DNA of 64,000 nt from contig JAPWDM010000003.1 of the NCBI GenBank assembly GCA_035578155.1, positions 24,225,416-24,289,415 on the forward strand, read 5' to 3'. How positions within the stretch are numbered: the stretch's first letter is position 1; every line of letters begins with the position of its first letter. The notes beneath the pieces were generated by a model. That model worked only from the letters and a program-made list of their open reading frames with translations, ran no database searches and was not told the DNA's origin. Positions 24,220 to 37,270 of the stretch are shown here, in pieces. A program made the translations under genes and the position numbers. This DNA is from Brachynemurus nebulosus (Eukaryota > Arthropoda > Insecta > Neuroptera > Myrmeleontidae).

Positions 24220-26075
24220 TTTATTTATAGAACACGATAAAAATAACAGAACAATGTGAAACTCGAATGAGTGAGAAACTTAAATGGTTAACTGTCGAAG
24301 GGCAAAGGGCAAAAATCTTCATATAAATAAAAAATACCAATAATTGCGTTAAATTAATTGTTATATCAAAAATGTCAGTAACATTAAAAATGTGATAATT
24401 AGTAATAAAATGCAATTATTTTTAATAAAAATATATGTGCCGGGTTTTACTCTTTAAATACAATAATTTTTAGCCGCATTTGTTTCTTTTTTCCCAAAAA
24501 CATCGAAATTATTCAATGACAACGTAGACTGCATCTTAGCCTAATTAACCCTATTGTTTATTTTTATTAATATAAATGTAATTTATTGGTATAAATGTCT
24601 AATATAGACAAGTCTATAAAATAAACATTTTTTTGATTTTTTCGATTCAGATCTCTAGAAGTGGAGATATGTTTTACACCATCCATTCGCCTTTTTCTTC
24701 GCGGAATCCATTTGATCTAAAAAAAGCATAGAGCGCCTATTATAAAATTCATTAAGTAATTTTCAGTATTCTAAAAAGAGGTGTTTTAGGCGTTACCATG
24801 CAATAGTGCCTGTATTTAAGCGATATTAGATGTTTCCGCTGATCTAATCAAAAAATTGTTGAAATTAGTGTTGTAAGCATGGAGAAGGAAAGGTGATTGC
24901 TGTAATCAGAAGCCAAGGAGTTACAATGCCAACCTATAATTTTTTAAATGAGGTTACATACTGATTTGTCGATAAAAGCGATCTAACAAACTAAAAACAT
25001 TTTTATGTTCATTTTTACCCTTGTTTACTTTCTGAATTTTTCTCACCAGAATTCATCAGCTTTGCGGTAAAAATACACGTATGTATTTGAGACTACTTTA
25101 ATCGACAGCGTCCCTTTATTTCCAGAAATAAACTATTATTAACTTACTCTAAATTATTACAGTAGTCGGTTAAATTTGTTAAATTTTAGAATATAGATGT
25201 CGCATTTTCTCTAAATTTTTAAAATTTTTGTATCATAATGTCAAATTACTGTAAAGTATTATTTGTAAATAAAGTGAAAATAATTACTGTTAATAAACAA
25301 TACTATACCAATTTCCAATTGATATAATAGCGACAAAATGTAAAAAATTTCTTTAGATAGATACCAACGCAATAAAATAAACTAAAAGAAATGACAAAAA
25401 CTTCAGTCATGTATCACCTTGTGTTACAGGTAAACGTATCAATTATTCTTTTTTTCATCCTTTTTCTGGACATTTGAGCACCTCGAAAAACACCTTCGTC
25501 TTTCACTTTAAATATTTTATCTCTTCTCAAAAGAGCGTAAGACAAAATCACAACCAAATAATTTTAGTGCTATTGATTTCACGCTGACCATCCATACTCG
25601 CCAACTAGAGAGCGAGCATCATTAATGGTGTCCCATGGGTAAGTGAATTTGTCACACAATCTTGAAATGAATAGGTAGATAGGATGTTGAACACAACAAA
25701 AGACACCAACCAGTTGGTTCTTACACTTGTGGTTTATACATGAATGAAAAAGAGGGGATGAACATTAGGAACGCCAGGAACTGTCCTGACATTGTAACAC
25801 TATCAACTTTTAATAGGTGTATGCGATAGGTATGTACAGTATGTATTAAGTTTTATTGGCTTTACGAGTGAAACAGAGATTTATTCCAGACTAAAGCATA
25901 TTATATGAATTGCAAACTGCGGAAAGGGGATATTTTCACTTATTTTCAAAATTGACATTTTGTAACTTTTACATTTTTATTTATGAACGTAGAGCAGGGC
26001 TTCTTAAACTTTTTTGATTCGCAACCCAAATAGAGATATAATTATAAGTATTTTGTAAGGATTTATTGATTAGGT
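24220..26075. other. No gene seen
   Basis: AT-rich with no recognisable coding or RNA gene. The text near 25994 ('gggcttcttaaactttttt') resembles the end of hAT-like MITEs, such as the one at 5568. Confidence 0.4.

Positions 26076-26079
<4 letters not shown>

Positions 26080-26154
<75 letters not shown>
26080..26154. repeat. (AT)n microsatellite
   Basis: 37 AT units bordering the second copy of the element also seen at 900-1591. Confidence 0.98.
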
Positions 26155-26156
<2 letters not shown>

Positions 26157-26715
26157 AGCTGGTCCAGAATTATGTACCGTAATTGCTGGAGCTGATAGTA
26201 TGTCCAAAAATAATGGTACCTTTTCATTTACACTTTTTTTCAAAACTCAATAATAAGGGTGATAAAGCAAAGGGGTAAAATGTAGAGGAGTGGAACGAAA
26301 CTGACTTCTTTTTTTAAAATTTTTTAGACGCTTTTGATTACTGGATTCATATTCTAGCGGCGCGTACGAACATTAACATAATTAAATTTATGGTATCAAT
26401 TATTCGATCACTTATGATTAGGGGATAATTTGGAAATAGATACTTCTACTTTAAATTACTTGAAAACGGTAATATTTATCGAAATGTAACAAGTATACCT
26501 TTTTTGTGTGAAATTATCTAAGGAATTATATTATCAGGGATTTTGTTTAAATAATTGCAAATTAAAAAAGAAAAGACGTGATAACTCACACCTACCACCC
26601 AAAACCACCTCTTAGTCATGAGTGGTGAAATAAGTGTTGCCATAAATTTAATCCTTCTAACGCAAAATAAGTACCCGTAAAATATTACATCTGCAAATAT
26701 GCGTTTTTTCATCAC
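26155..26715. mobile_element. Second copy of the (AT)n-associated element
   Basis: It matches 900-1446 in the same orientation, starting directly at the end of an (AT)n tract ('caagctggtccagaattatg'). The far end is not clearly present, so this copy seems truncated or diverged. Confidence 0.65.
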
Positions 26716-27673
26716 AATTTCACAGTGCCACAGGATTTTCGCGCGTCATCTGAACTAAGCCTAAATGTTTCAATCAGTCAGTCAACAACATATATGTTTA
26801 TGATGAATGGGATTGGATCGAAAACAAACCGTAAATGGAACTGGAGTGTCATTAATAGAACACAAACGTGAACATAACAGAATTTTACCGGACCGAATGC
26901 AAACTGTGATTACTACTATAATGTGGAGTGACCCTAAGTCTAGTTATATTGCAAAGATATATAGTAAATTAAGGAGTTTAGCTGCCTTCAGAAAATCAAG
27001 AATTGAGCCGCCAATATGCTACACCACTAAACTTTTAGTTCATCATTCTAAACAAACGTGCTCAAGAACTTTATAATTTGTAATAAGTAATTCCACTCTG
27101 GACTGGCGTTATGTATTATATTGACCAAACTTGTTAAAATTTGGATCTTCTGTACACTTTTGTTTAACCACACAGGTAAACTATATACAAATGGCTATTT
27201 TCCTTGTTGTGATATTTGAAGAATATTTATAGGTTACGTAGCGAGATTAATGGTTTTATAGGGAAAATAAAATTCTTTTGTATCCAGTTGTGGGTTGAAT
27301 AAGTTTTGTGTTTCTTTTCTGAAATGTTTGTTACAAGCTACTAGCTAGCTAGCCAGTGACTATAGTGAAGTTTATATTTTCTTTTTGTAAAGGGAACAAT
27401 AATGTTTTATTTATTTTCTTGTTTTCTTTAACGAAAAAAACGCTACTGTTCACTAACTTCGTAACATATTATACACACTACGCTAACATTGAATTTGTCA
27501 TATTAAAAGAGAGAAAAATAGCAATTCATAAAGTATAATACATATTTTTTTAATTTTTGTTTTTGTGCTAGAACTGGCTAGAACTTTAATAACTGTATTA
27601 TCAATTAAATATTATGTTCTTTATTTTTTAAAAACTGTGTTATATATTCAACTGGAGGAAAAGAGTATCAAAT

Positions 27674-27705
<32 letters not shown>

Positions 27706-28060
27706 TAATTTGAATAATGAAATAATAGTTTCTGTGCTTTTAATTATTATTTAATTCTTAGAGGAAGCACAGGTACCGGATACCTTGTATCTCAGAACTA
27801 ATGCACAGTATTCCTAAACTCAAAGATTTTTTTCGTTAAATAATAGCTTTGAAAGTTATAATTTTTTAACGGTTTTTTTTTTATACCGCAACAAATAAAT
27901 TTAAAAATACAAACAAACTGATTTTTAGTTATTATACACTGAAAAAACTGTATAGCTGCTGTTACTAAAAAAAAGTAAGTTATTTAAGGAGGTTTTCTAG
28001 CCATTAGACAAAAATTTCGACTTTTTTAGGTATTAATAAAAAACAGCTATTAAAATTGTT
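26716..28060. other. No firm gene; one unassigned frame and a poly-T run
   Basis: An 89-codon plus-strand frame (26807-27076) has mixed composition but no motif I recognise, so I do not call it a gene. A ~30-base poly-T lies at 27674-27704. Confidence 0.35.
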
Positions 28061-28062
28061 AC

Positions 28063-29097
28063 TAGGGTTGCCAACTTTTTTTGAGAAAAATAAAGTATCT
28101 AACTATCTAATCTTTTAAATACGATAAAATAAAGTATTTGTCAGAAAAAAAAGTATTTTACAGATTTAAGCTTTTATTGCCTTATATACATTTTTTTTTT
28201 GTATTTTTAGCACATGCTAACAATCTTTGTTACATATTTATCATAGAACACTAGAAGCCAACTAATATCAAAAAAGTGTAATTGGCTTGGAGTCATTTGG
28301 CGACGTGTCACAGCTTAAGGCATTAGTCAGTCCGTGGCCGTCGTCGAACGCACAGTGTATTGTATGTACATTGTTACCATTGTTAGTTGAACACATTGAA
28401 CAGCTCTCTCTGGTAATACGTGTGTTGCAGTAGTGTGCGTAAATACGCACACTACTAAAAAACACCAAACTAATACACTGCAAACAGTGTGTATCTACAC
28501 AAACAGAGTGGGGAGATTTACGTCATAAACTCATTACAAGTGGAACAGAGACATAGACAATCTAGTTTGACCCCTTGGTATTTATGAACGTTTCATAGCT
28601 AATTTTACAACCTAAATTTAAATTTAAGTAAATAAATAATTCATTTCCTATTAAATTTATGGAGGATCTGTTTCTCTTTGCTCGCCACTTCACAGTCATC
28701 ACCGAAAAAACTCTCAGTGAAAAACTCTCAGGTTATGGGAACAGAAAAAGTAAATAAGAAATATTTTTTTTATACTTGGTAAGTTATCACACGCATTTTA
28801 AGTATATATGCCCTTTTTCAGCAGTATTTTTTTTTTTTGCAAATTCTTTATTATTATATTAGTAGATGTTTCCTGGATTTTTTTAAGTATCATTGATTCA
28901 GAACATAGGTAAATCATCCATCTTAATATTTAATAAATCGTTTGGGCATTACGCATCGGAGAGTTTTGTTTAGTATAATCACAGTCAAGATTCAAAATAA
29001 AGTATTTTAGCATACTTTAATTTTATGCAAAAGTATAAAGTATGTTTGTGAAAAATAAAGTAGAATACCATATTATAAAGTATGGTTGGCAACCCTA
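28063..29097. mobile_element. hAT-like TIR element (1.03 kb)
   Basis: It starts 'tagggttgccaac' and ends with the complement 'gttggcaaccct'. The 8-mers outside (attgttac and attgccac) agree at six of eight places, which fits an aged 8-bp duplication. Inside are several 'aataaagta' blocks and a nested repeat (28300-28580) shared with 60020-60290. No transposase is seen. Confidence 0.75.
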
Positions 29098-29105
29098 ATT
29101 GCCAC

Positions 29106-30660
29106 TGTTAATTTTTTTCCCTCGCTTCATATCGAAATCTAAAAAAAAAATTCATACAAAAAAAAATGAAAATTTAATAACTTTAGCGATTTAAATATAG
29201 TTGTGCAAAAAAGTGATGTGCTTTTATGTAAATGTAAAATTATGTTAACAATGATGTTAACATAATTTTGGGGTTTGTGTTCATCTGAAACAAAAAAGAA
29301 AAATTTTCCGGTTTAGAAAGTTTGTAATTTTGGTAGACACTAAAATGAAAAAATTTTAAAAAAGTCTAAAAATTAAAATTTGGTAATATTCGTAGTTTCT
29401 GTCATAAAGCAATAGATATTGAAAGTGTATGCAAAATTTGAAGTCGATTGGATAACTAGAACTTGAGATATCGTGTCAACCAGCTTGAAAAATGTAGTTT
29501 CAAGAAAAATGCATTAAAAGTTTTGAGGTATAGATAATACCCTCATACCGGAATCTTTCGTATTAAAATGGCTAAAATTTTTGAAATTTTGAAATTTTCT
29601 TTTGAGAACACATTTTTAAAGGTCCTGTACTTTCAGAAAATAACACAAAAAAATGTTTAAATTTTAAAAAAGTCTAGACTAAAAGACTGCCTCAAAATAC
29701 TGGCTCTAATAACTTTTCAAATGTAATTGTAGTTGGGCTTTGGCGTTTTTCAGAAAATGAATGAAACATTTTTCAAAATATACTAAATTGATATCTACAT
29801 ACATTGATTTCTTTATTCGAGTCGCAATCAATTTTTAATTCATGAGCTCTACCACTTTCCATAACCGTGAAAATTTCGGAAGATTTTAGACATTAGCTTT
29901 ACATTTTATTTTCAGCATCAGTACCTACCTTAAAATCTACATCGAGCAAAATTTAAAAATGTAAATTCGGATTTCCGTTAAGGCTTCTGTTTTTGTTGAA
30001 AAATGAATAAAGTATCGGTTTATGTTTCCTTTATTACATTTTCGTATCATTTTTAATTTACAACATACCTACTAATATACTTATATCGCGATTTTAACTC
30101 CATATTATGTAGTTCGTTAGATGTTTTAATTAAAACATTAAATTGGTGTTTAATTTTTCTCACTTTTATTTTCAGTCCTGCGAAAAGCTACCACTGGAGA
30201 ATCAAGTACCACAGTATCGACAAGAACGTAGCTTAATTAATTTTTAGTGCTCCGTACCAAAGTTAGCAGAATTTAATTCCTAGATAATGTGAAAAGCGAA
30301 ACGGTAAGGGGGAATGCTGTCCCTCACCTTTATCATCAAAATTTAACGAAAATTTTCAGAACTGAATTTTCTTTTACAACCTCCTTGATACATACATAAA
30401 ACAAAGCTTGATGACAAAATTTTACGTTAACCAAAATGATATACTAAACGAGTATATGGGTAATTATTTTTTTTGGGAAATGTTTTTGTGAAATTAAAGA
30501 AGAAGCAGTTACTGATAACTGATAAATTTATACATGAAAAATATATTACGATTATCCGAACTGCGTAAAAGAAATTGACAATAATAAATTAATAATATTT
30601 AAGTATGGTTCTAATTTGCAATATTATCTACACTTATATACATTTCAAGCTGTCAAGCTT
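29106..30660. other. No gene seen
   Basis: AT-rich non-coding DNA. I found no repeat partner for most of it within this window. Confidence 0.4.
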
Positions 30661-30663
30661 GTC

Positions 30664-31250
30664 AAGCTGAACTCTTTTTTATGCGGTCCTTTTTTGTGCA
30701 TTTTTTTTGTGCGATTTTTTTATGCGATTTTATTTATGCGGTTTGTAAAAAATGGCCATTAAAACTCAAAATGTGAATCAAAATCAAATCAATAAGAAAC
30801 TTAAACAATTACTATAATAAGTTTCTTTTATAAAAATACTTTTTAACGGCTTTTAAGCATTTAATCAATACATTGCATAAGAAAATAAGTTATTGCATCT
30901 TTTAATTTTGTTACAGATGTATTTTTCAAAATTTTCATAATATTATAAAATTGAAATAAAATGTTTCTACGTGTAAATTAATGCTTTATCTTGTTTATAG
31001 AAGCAACTTCGAAGGAAATTTCTATGTTTTGAGCGTTTTGAGTGATGTTTTTTCGATTTGTTAAGTTGTTCAGATGATGTTCATATAGAACGAAACATGT
31101 CAACTTTATAAAACTTTGTAACAAGTTCTGTCAACTTTGTAACAAGTTTTGTCAAAATAAAATAGTGATATTTTGCAAAGGAATAAAAATTTGTTTTATT
31201 TACAATATGGATTATCACAAAGTAACGCTCAAATCAGTGAATTATTTAAG
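30664..31250. repeat. Truncated family C copy joined to another repeat
   Basis: 30664-31057 matches the left two thirds of 23673-24214. It then switches without its right terminus into the palindromic repeat family seen at 4236-4460 (shared 'cgaaacatgtc' and 'agtaacgctcaaatc'). Confidence 0.7.
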
Positions 31251-31914
31251 TAATTTTTTACCTATATTTTATCCTATTTTTACCCTATAATCGGTTATTT
31301 TACTCTAATTAAACATAACTATGGAAACTAAAAATTGCAGTCTAAAATCAATGAACAGTATTTGACAGCTTGAAATGTCAAAAAAGTTCACAAAACTAAA
31401 AACCAACAATTTTGCTTTTGAGGGAGTTTAGGACAATATTATTTAGACAATAGATATTCCATTGTGATGAAAGTGTTATAAAGGTACCTATATACAAAAT
31501 TTGAAACCTCTAGCTCAATTAAAACTTGTCTAAATTTTGATTGCAATATTTGATCTAAACATACAAACTGACATTGCTGGTTAAATAAAGGCTTTTAAAA
31601 ACACTTTCTGTCTTTGAGTGGCTTTGCAACATATGGTGGGTATCTGTTAATGTTTAATAATAAATAGTACCTCTAATAATAATTATTATTGAAAGAAAAA
31701 TAGATGGTGTTCATTGATACATTCAGAAAATATCACTATTTGTTTCTGGTAAACGTAAATCAACTAACAATAAGTTATTTCAAGAAATGTACTTTGTCTA
31801 CCCTCATATGCTGTTATATCAAATCTATAAAAACAACCGAAAGCGACTACCATTAGCGACTGTATGAAAGAGTCTTTGTGGAAGTGCACAACTTTTACTT
31901 TTGCACAATAATAG

Positions 31915-32835
31915 GGTGCAGTTATTAAAAAAAAAAAAAAAACGGCTTAACCTCAACATCCAAAGTAACAGTTTCAAAAAGTGTCATACATAAAAATAAT
32001 CTAGATTAAATTGCGAACAAAAATGGTCCTGTGCATAATCTTCTAAAGTGAACAGTTCCAGAGTTACGGAGGGTGTAAAAATAGCAATTTTTAGTATTTT
32101 TAGCCACTGCTGCACCTGGTGATAGGTGCAGCAGTGGCTGAATAAGAAGAAGAATCCGCTCGAGTGGGGGTAGAAGAAGATTGACGAATACCTAAGACCA
32201 ATTACAACAGCACGTCCTGCAGCTCCCAAGGAATTACTTTCCCTCATAGTGTGCGCTTGCAAGGACGAATGCGTCCGTAACTGCGAATGCAGAAAGAGTG
32301 GTCGAAACTGCTCAAGCATTTGCGGTGATTGCTCAGGCCTAGGATGTAATAACAGGCATACGGACATCATAGAAGAAGACTTAGAAGAGGTGGGGGCTAT
32401 GTTTGAAGAGGACTAATCGCAATTTCCTTTTACAAAACATAATCCTGTATAAAAAAATTAGTTTCCTTAGTGATAATGTGTCATATTTTTTCCAAAAAAA
32501 TTTAAAAATACTAAAAATTGCTACATTTACACCCTCCATAACTCTGGAATTCTTCACTTCAGCAAAATTATGCATAGGACTATTTTTGTTCGCAATTTAA
32601 TGTAGATTATTTTTGTATGGGCATTTTTTCAGCTAATCTGCATAGTTTTCGAAATATTTAAAAAAGAACTGACGAAAACCGTTAATTTGCCTACTTCTAC
32701 CCTCCTCCCTCCCAAACCTGGCGCCCAAAATGGTGTAATTTTTTACCAAACAATATGTAGACTGTATAGAACAATCTGTAGTTGGAGTGAAACTGTTACT
32801 TTGGATGTTGAGATTTGGGTCTAATTGCACCATAC
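31915..32835. mobile_element. Inverted-repeat element carrying a gene fragment
   Basis: The arms 31915-32105 and 32500-32835 are inverted copies, sharing 'caacatccaaagtaacag', 'aaattgcgaacaaaaatggt'-type and 'ttacggagggtgtaaaaata'-type blocks. Outer ends are 'gggtgcagtta' and 'taattgcacc'. The centre (32110-32420) does not belong to the arms and encodes the cysteine-rich fragment described separately. Confidence 0.75.
32174..32416 (+). pseudogene. TSO1-like CxC cysteine-rich protein, 3' fragment
   Basis: 80 codons ending at a TAA encode 'PAAPKELLSLIVCACKDEC' followed by regularly spaced cysteines (CECRKSGRNC, then CGDCSGLGC) and an acidic tail. This pattern matches the CxC (tesmin/TSO1-like) repeat at the C-terminus of a large family of insect TE-associated uncharacterised proteins. 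In that family 'PAP..LL' precedes a C-x-C-x(3,4)-C block that probably binds zinc. The same frame is interrupted at 32171 by a TAG, exactly where the preceding 'LEWG' would continue, so the upstream part is broken. It lies inside an inverted-repeat element, suggesting capture or a relic of its own coding region. There is no start codon context and no full-length copy here. Confidence 0.75.
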
Positions 32836-32839
32836 TACA

Positions 32840-33640
32840 AGTATAGATTTTCTTCTAGAAATAATAGTGATGTAAATTGATGTTATTCGGTTGTATATTG
32901 ACATAATATTTTATAAGATTTTGGTAGATATGATGTAATGTGTAATTTATTTCATGTCTTTAATTGTGTACGTAATTTACCTATGTAGCATCTGTTCACT
33001 AAGATATTGTTTTATTAAACAATATACTAAAATGATTAAACAACTTTTGTTGTCATACTCTGTTATGATCAATATTGCTGTGCGCGAAATAAAATTGACA
33101 TGAATATTACCGGAGAATTTGCACTTTATTAACTAGTAAATCTACCTATAGGATGATCCATGTGTTACTTCAAAAGCTATGAGTCTGCCAAAGATATACG
33201 TCAAATACAACTAGCTTGTTTTCGTAAAAAAAAGTGATTATCCAGGCCATAACTAAGACTATAGTCTCTTTAAAACAAACATGTAGGGTTTTTTGAAGTG
33301 AAAACTTTTATAGCGAGGATAACTCACGATAACTTTCGAACGAAACGTTTATGTGCTTATGAAATTTTGTATGTGAACTAAAATCTGGATTGGCTCGGCT
33401 AAGTTCGCCAGCCAGACACGTCGGATGCCCAAAAGTAGGTTTTCTGGTCATTTTTTATCATTTTTTATCATTCGATCCTATCATTAGACAGCGATTTTTA
33501 CATCGTTGAAAATCAGAAAAAAAATTATGAAGAAAATGTTCTTATAAATTTTTCTTTCTATGTTAAGTATTTTTCCAGAAAATTGAAATTTTTCACATTT
33601 GTATTGATTTTCTCTCTTTGTCAGTCTAATAAGTAATTTG
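32840..33640. other. No gene seen; one interspersed repeat fragment
   Basis: AT-rich. 33395-33480 ('ccagccagacacgtcggatg') belongs to the family also at 3700, 6471 and 52960. Confidence 0.45.
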
Positions 33641-33649
33641 GCCTAAAAA

Positions 33650-34383
33650 GGCCAAAAATTAATTACCTAATCGATTTTAAAAATTTTTGCACAGCTAGTA
33701 AGTTAAAGTATTTGAATTAATTAATTAAATGATGTCCGCAAGAACCTTACGGACTGTCGTGAGATCCCTAGAACCCTTTTCTTACTGTTAGAGTATTAGA
33801 GTTGTATTAGTTCCGTCAGTATTTACTGATCCCATAATTGTAAAAAATAAACTAAACGACCAATTTTGAAATTTTTTTCACTGTTACAGAGCTAAACTAT
33901 TTTATTTTAGATAAATATAGTTTACGCTATGTAAGGTCTGCCAGGGTCCATAGGATTCAAAAGTGTCAAAAATAAACTAACCGATCGATTTTGAAAATTT
34001 TTTCACTGTTACGGAGCTAAGCTATTTTAGATAGATATAGATTAGGTTATGTAGGATCCACCAGGGACCATGGGACTCAGAAGTGGTAAGAATAAACTAA
34101 CCGACCGATTTTGATAGTTTTTTCACTGTTAAAGAGCTAAACTGTTTTAAATAGATGCAGATTACATTATGAAAGGTCCGACACCGTCAGTGGGACGCAA
34201 AAACGTCAAAAATAAAATAACTGACCCATTTTGAAAATTTTTCACTATTACCGAGGTAAACTATTTTAGATAGGAACAGGTTGTGTTATCTGAGATGCAC
34301 AACTGTCCTGCGGATGCAAATGCGGCGTAGAATGCTACACAACGGGTTTTGAAAATACTTTTACTGTTAGAATGGTAAAATAT

Positions 34384-34385
<2 letters not shown>
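33650..34385. repeat. ~122-bp tandem array, left part
   Basis: Five to six diverged units of about 121-126 bp, each with 'ataaactaaccgaccgat'-like text, then 'tttttcactgtta.agagct' and 'ctattttagata.a'. Unit starts are near 33842, 33968, 34089, 34210 and 34325. Two more units lie at 38340-38560, on the other side of the 3.7-kb insertion. Confidence 0.85.

Positions 34386-34452
<67 letters not shown>
34386..34452. repeat. (AT)n microsatellite
   Basis: About 33 AT units, inverted 'tatccta' / 'taggata' at its edges, at the left border of the 3.7-kb element. Confidence 0.98.
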
Positions 34453-34455
<3 letters not shown>

Positions 34456-35430
34456 GATATTTATATATATACACTCTAAGAAAAAAATGTACCGTTTTAT
34501 TACTATTATAGGAGGCAATTAAATGCCTTCTATAATGACAGTAACATTACAAACCGTAATGTACGAAGGTGAAAAATACACCATCATGGTGTAATTATTA
34601 CTCACTCATATGTGTAGTTTTACACTTGTACGTAAAATTACGATCCAGGTGTGTAATAGATTACGTTTTATTTGTGTATTAACTACACAACAAGATGTAA
34701 TTTTACACATTCAGTTCGCAATAGTGCGCAGTTAAACGTAAAATTACATCATATTAATGTATTTTTAAACCACGCCTGTACACCCGAAAATGTAATTTTA
34801 CACACTTATATAGTAATGTTTACACCCAGAAAAGTGAATCTAATCCAATTGAATAACTCATTCTGATTCAGTTCAACTGAATCAGTATGAGTGATTCAAA
34901 TGTGCTGAAAAAAATAAACTGATTCAACTTAATTGAAAATAACGAATCAAAAAAGATTATTGATGGTTTTTTTACATAAATATTGATAATAACATGAAGT
35001 ATAGAATAATTTGGAATTATATGCAAAAAGATTCGAGATGTTAAATATTTTGCTTATTATGTCTAAATTTCTATATAAGTGTGTCGTATGATAAAATAAT
35101 ATTTTTTTCGGTAAATTTTAAAATAAACACTCCAAAAAAGTAAGATTATAAAAGTTTTATTATGAACGTTTACTTGCTTTCATGAACATAGGTAATCTTT
35201 ATTTTGCAGTGTAACTGCCAATTAAACTGGTCAAAATTTTGAGATATGACTTTTTTTGCAATGCTTACGTTTTGCAGACACAATTATTTAAACAATATCT
35301 TATAAAAAATTTAATTGTAATGAGATTACAATGATAATATTAAAAACTTATGGATTAAAATTGTAGTTACATCATATCAAAATATAGTTTAAGAAAATCA
35401 ACTAAACAATACTTAAATATAAGAAAAACA

Positions 35431-36390
35431 ATATTCTGCTGACTCTTGCCATTCTTAGAACTTCGCAGAAAATGTATGCTGTGGTTTCATAGATGTCTTC
35501 GCCAATTCCAGTTTCTAAACAAATCAGAAAATAAGGGTTACTTAATTTTATAACCATTTTTGATTATTTTTTTTCTTTTTTTAATAACTATTTCACAGCA
35601 ATTTAAAATTAAGAAAATTTTGCTTTTGCTACAAAATTACTTTTAGGCTATTTTAATGAATGTACAGATATTAGATTTTTGGTTAAAAAACTTACCAGCA
35701 AAGTGACCCGGCGTGCTTATGGCACTGGCACTTCCGAACTGGTAGACGGAGGGTTTGAATTCCGTAGCCGGTTATATGCTGGCGAAAGTTTTCTGCTATT
35801 TCCCATCATAATTCCAGATGAATATCGACATTATCCTTAAGAAGATGGTTGCAAACAGGCACCTTCCAAATCCTTATACCGCTTTTCTTGTCCTCCGCCC
35901 AATATTCTGCTGACTCTTGCAATTACTAGAACTTCAGGGAAAATGTTTGCTGCGGTTTCACAGATGTCTTCACCAATTCCGGTTTCTAAACAAATCAGAA
36001 AATAAGGATTACTTAATTTTATAACCATTTTTGCTTATTTATTTTTCCTTTTTTCAATAACTATTTCACAGCAATTTAAAATTAAGAAAATTTCGTTTTT
36101 GCTATACAATTACTTTTAGGTTATTTTAATGAATGTACAGATATTAAATTTTTGATTAAAAAACTCACCAGCAAAGTGAGTCGGCGTGCTTAGGCACTGG
36201 CACTTCCGAACTGGTAGACTGAGGGTTTGAATTCCGTAGCCGGTTATATGCTGGTGAAAGTTTTCTGCTATTTCCCATCGCAATTCCAGATGAATATCGA
36301 CATCGTCCTTAAGAAGACGGTTGCAGACGGACACCTGCCAAATCTTTATACCGCTTTTCTTGTTCTCCGCCCATATCATCATGAAAAAGT
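35431..36390 (-). pseudogene. Tandemly duplicated coding-like segment, unknown family
   Basis: Two ~470-bp units (about 35431-35900 and 35902-36390) are highly similar. On the minus strand each contains a block reading 'ETGIGEDI.ET.A.IF.EVL' just after a possible splice acceptor ('gatttgtttag'). Another frame reads 'KKSGI.IW.V.VCN.LLKD' through 'HITGYGIQTL.LPVRKCQC'. The second frame is open for 88 codons in one unit and has a stop (L-stop-W for L-R-W) in the other. Several differences preserve amino-acid class, so it may once have been coding. I do not recognise the family. It could be the element's own gene or captured host exons. Confidence 0.45.
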
Positions 36391-36944
36391 TGAGAAATAA
36401 TGATGTGAGTGACGTCCGTTACATACCATTGTCTAAAAAAAACCGTTAAATTCCATTATTATTATTACCATTGTTATTATTACTTAAAAAACTCGATTTC
36501 CAGACGTGGTTTCAATTTAAATCTGTTATGAATTTATATTACTGTAAAGCAAAAAAAAAAAAAATTCGTTAAGTGCGTGTTTTTGACACGCACTAAGTAA
36601 TGCCATCTCAGTGAAAGTGTTAATTTATGATTTTTTGTTAACTATATAGTTGTTTGTTAACTCTATAGTTAGTAGCCCTCTTGCGTTTATTCAATATGGA
36701 TGTACAACTCAATAATTATTCAATCACGTGTTCAATTCAATTAGACAACGATATTAATACGTCATCTTCGATGACATAAAAACGAAATATTATATACCTA
36801 CATTAATTAGGGTTTCTGTTGATTAAAATTTGATAAATAGTTGTAGGTATTTTGTTTCCTAAGTCAATAAATTTTAGTAAAAAAAATATGTATAATTCTT
36901 TTATCACTACAGATTTTACCAATTTACAAGCATTATATAATTTT

Positions 36945-37270
36945 TTATTACTCATGCGGGAGAAGTACTAACTTGGCGCACACATTTCTGTACACAAAAT
37001 AGCCGTTTGCCCATTGTACTCTTCCCGCATACTTTTTTGCCTGTGGAAAGTAACTTTGCACACGCAAATTGACAATAAAACACGCAAAATTTAATCAAAA
37101 TACGCAAAGCCGCCTCTTAATTTTTCATTTAATAAATATTTCATAATTATTTCTATAGAAACCACCAACAAAGTAATTTAAACGATAATTAATTCAGAAA
37201 AAAAAGACGAACACTTAAAAATATTATTTTAAAAAGTAATAAAAATGTCAAAATTAGTGATAATAATAGA
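36945..37270. repeat. Interspersed repeat shared with 56153-56480
   Basis: The blocks 'actcatgcgggagaagta', 'gtttgccca.tgtactcttc' and 'aaagacgaacactt'-type text match 56153-56480 over about 320 bp with few changes. The first part is also inverted at 56805-56950. The DNA just right of it (37290-37420) forms an inverted pair around 'gcaactcgtgcgggattgtc' and 'gacaatttcccgcact'. Confidence 0.75.

Noticed and set aside
26807..27076. 89-codon plus-strand frame
   Set aside because: The composition is plausible but there is no motif, splice context or repeat partner. The length is within chance for this window.
31984..32370. 128-codon minus-strand frame
   Set aside because: It is antisense to the cysteine-rich CxC fragment, whose cysteine spacing clearly favours the plus strand.
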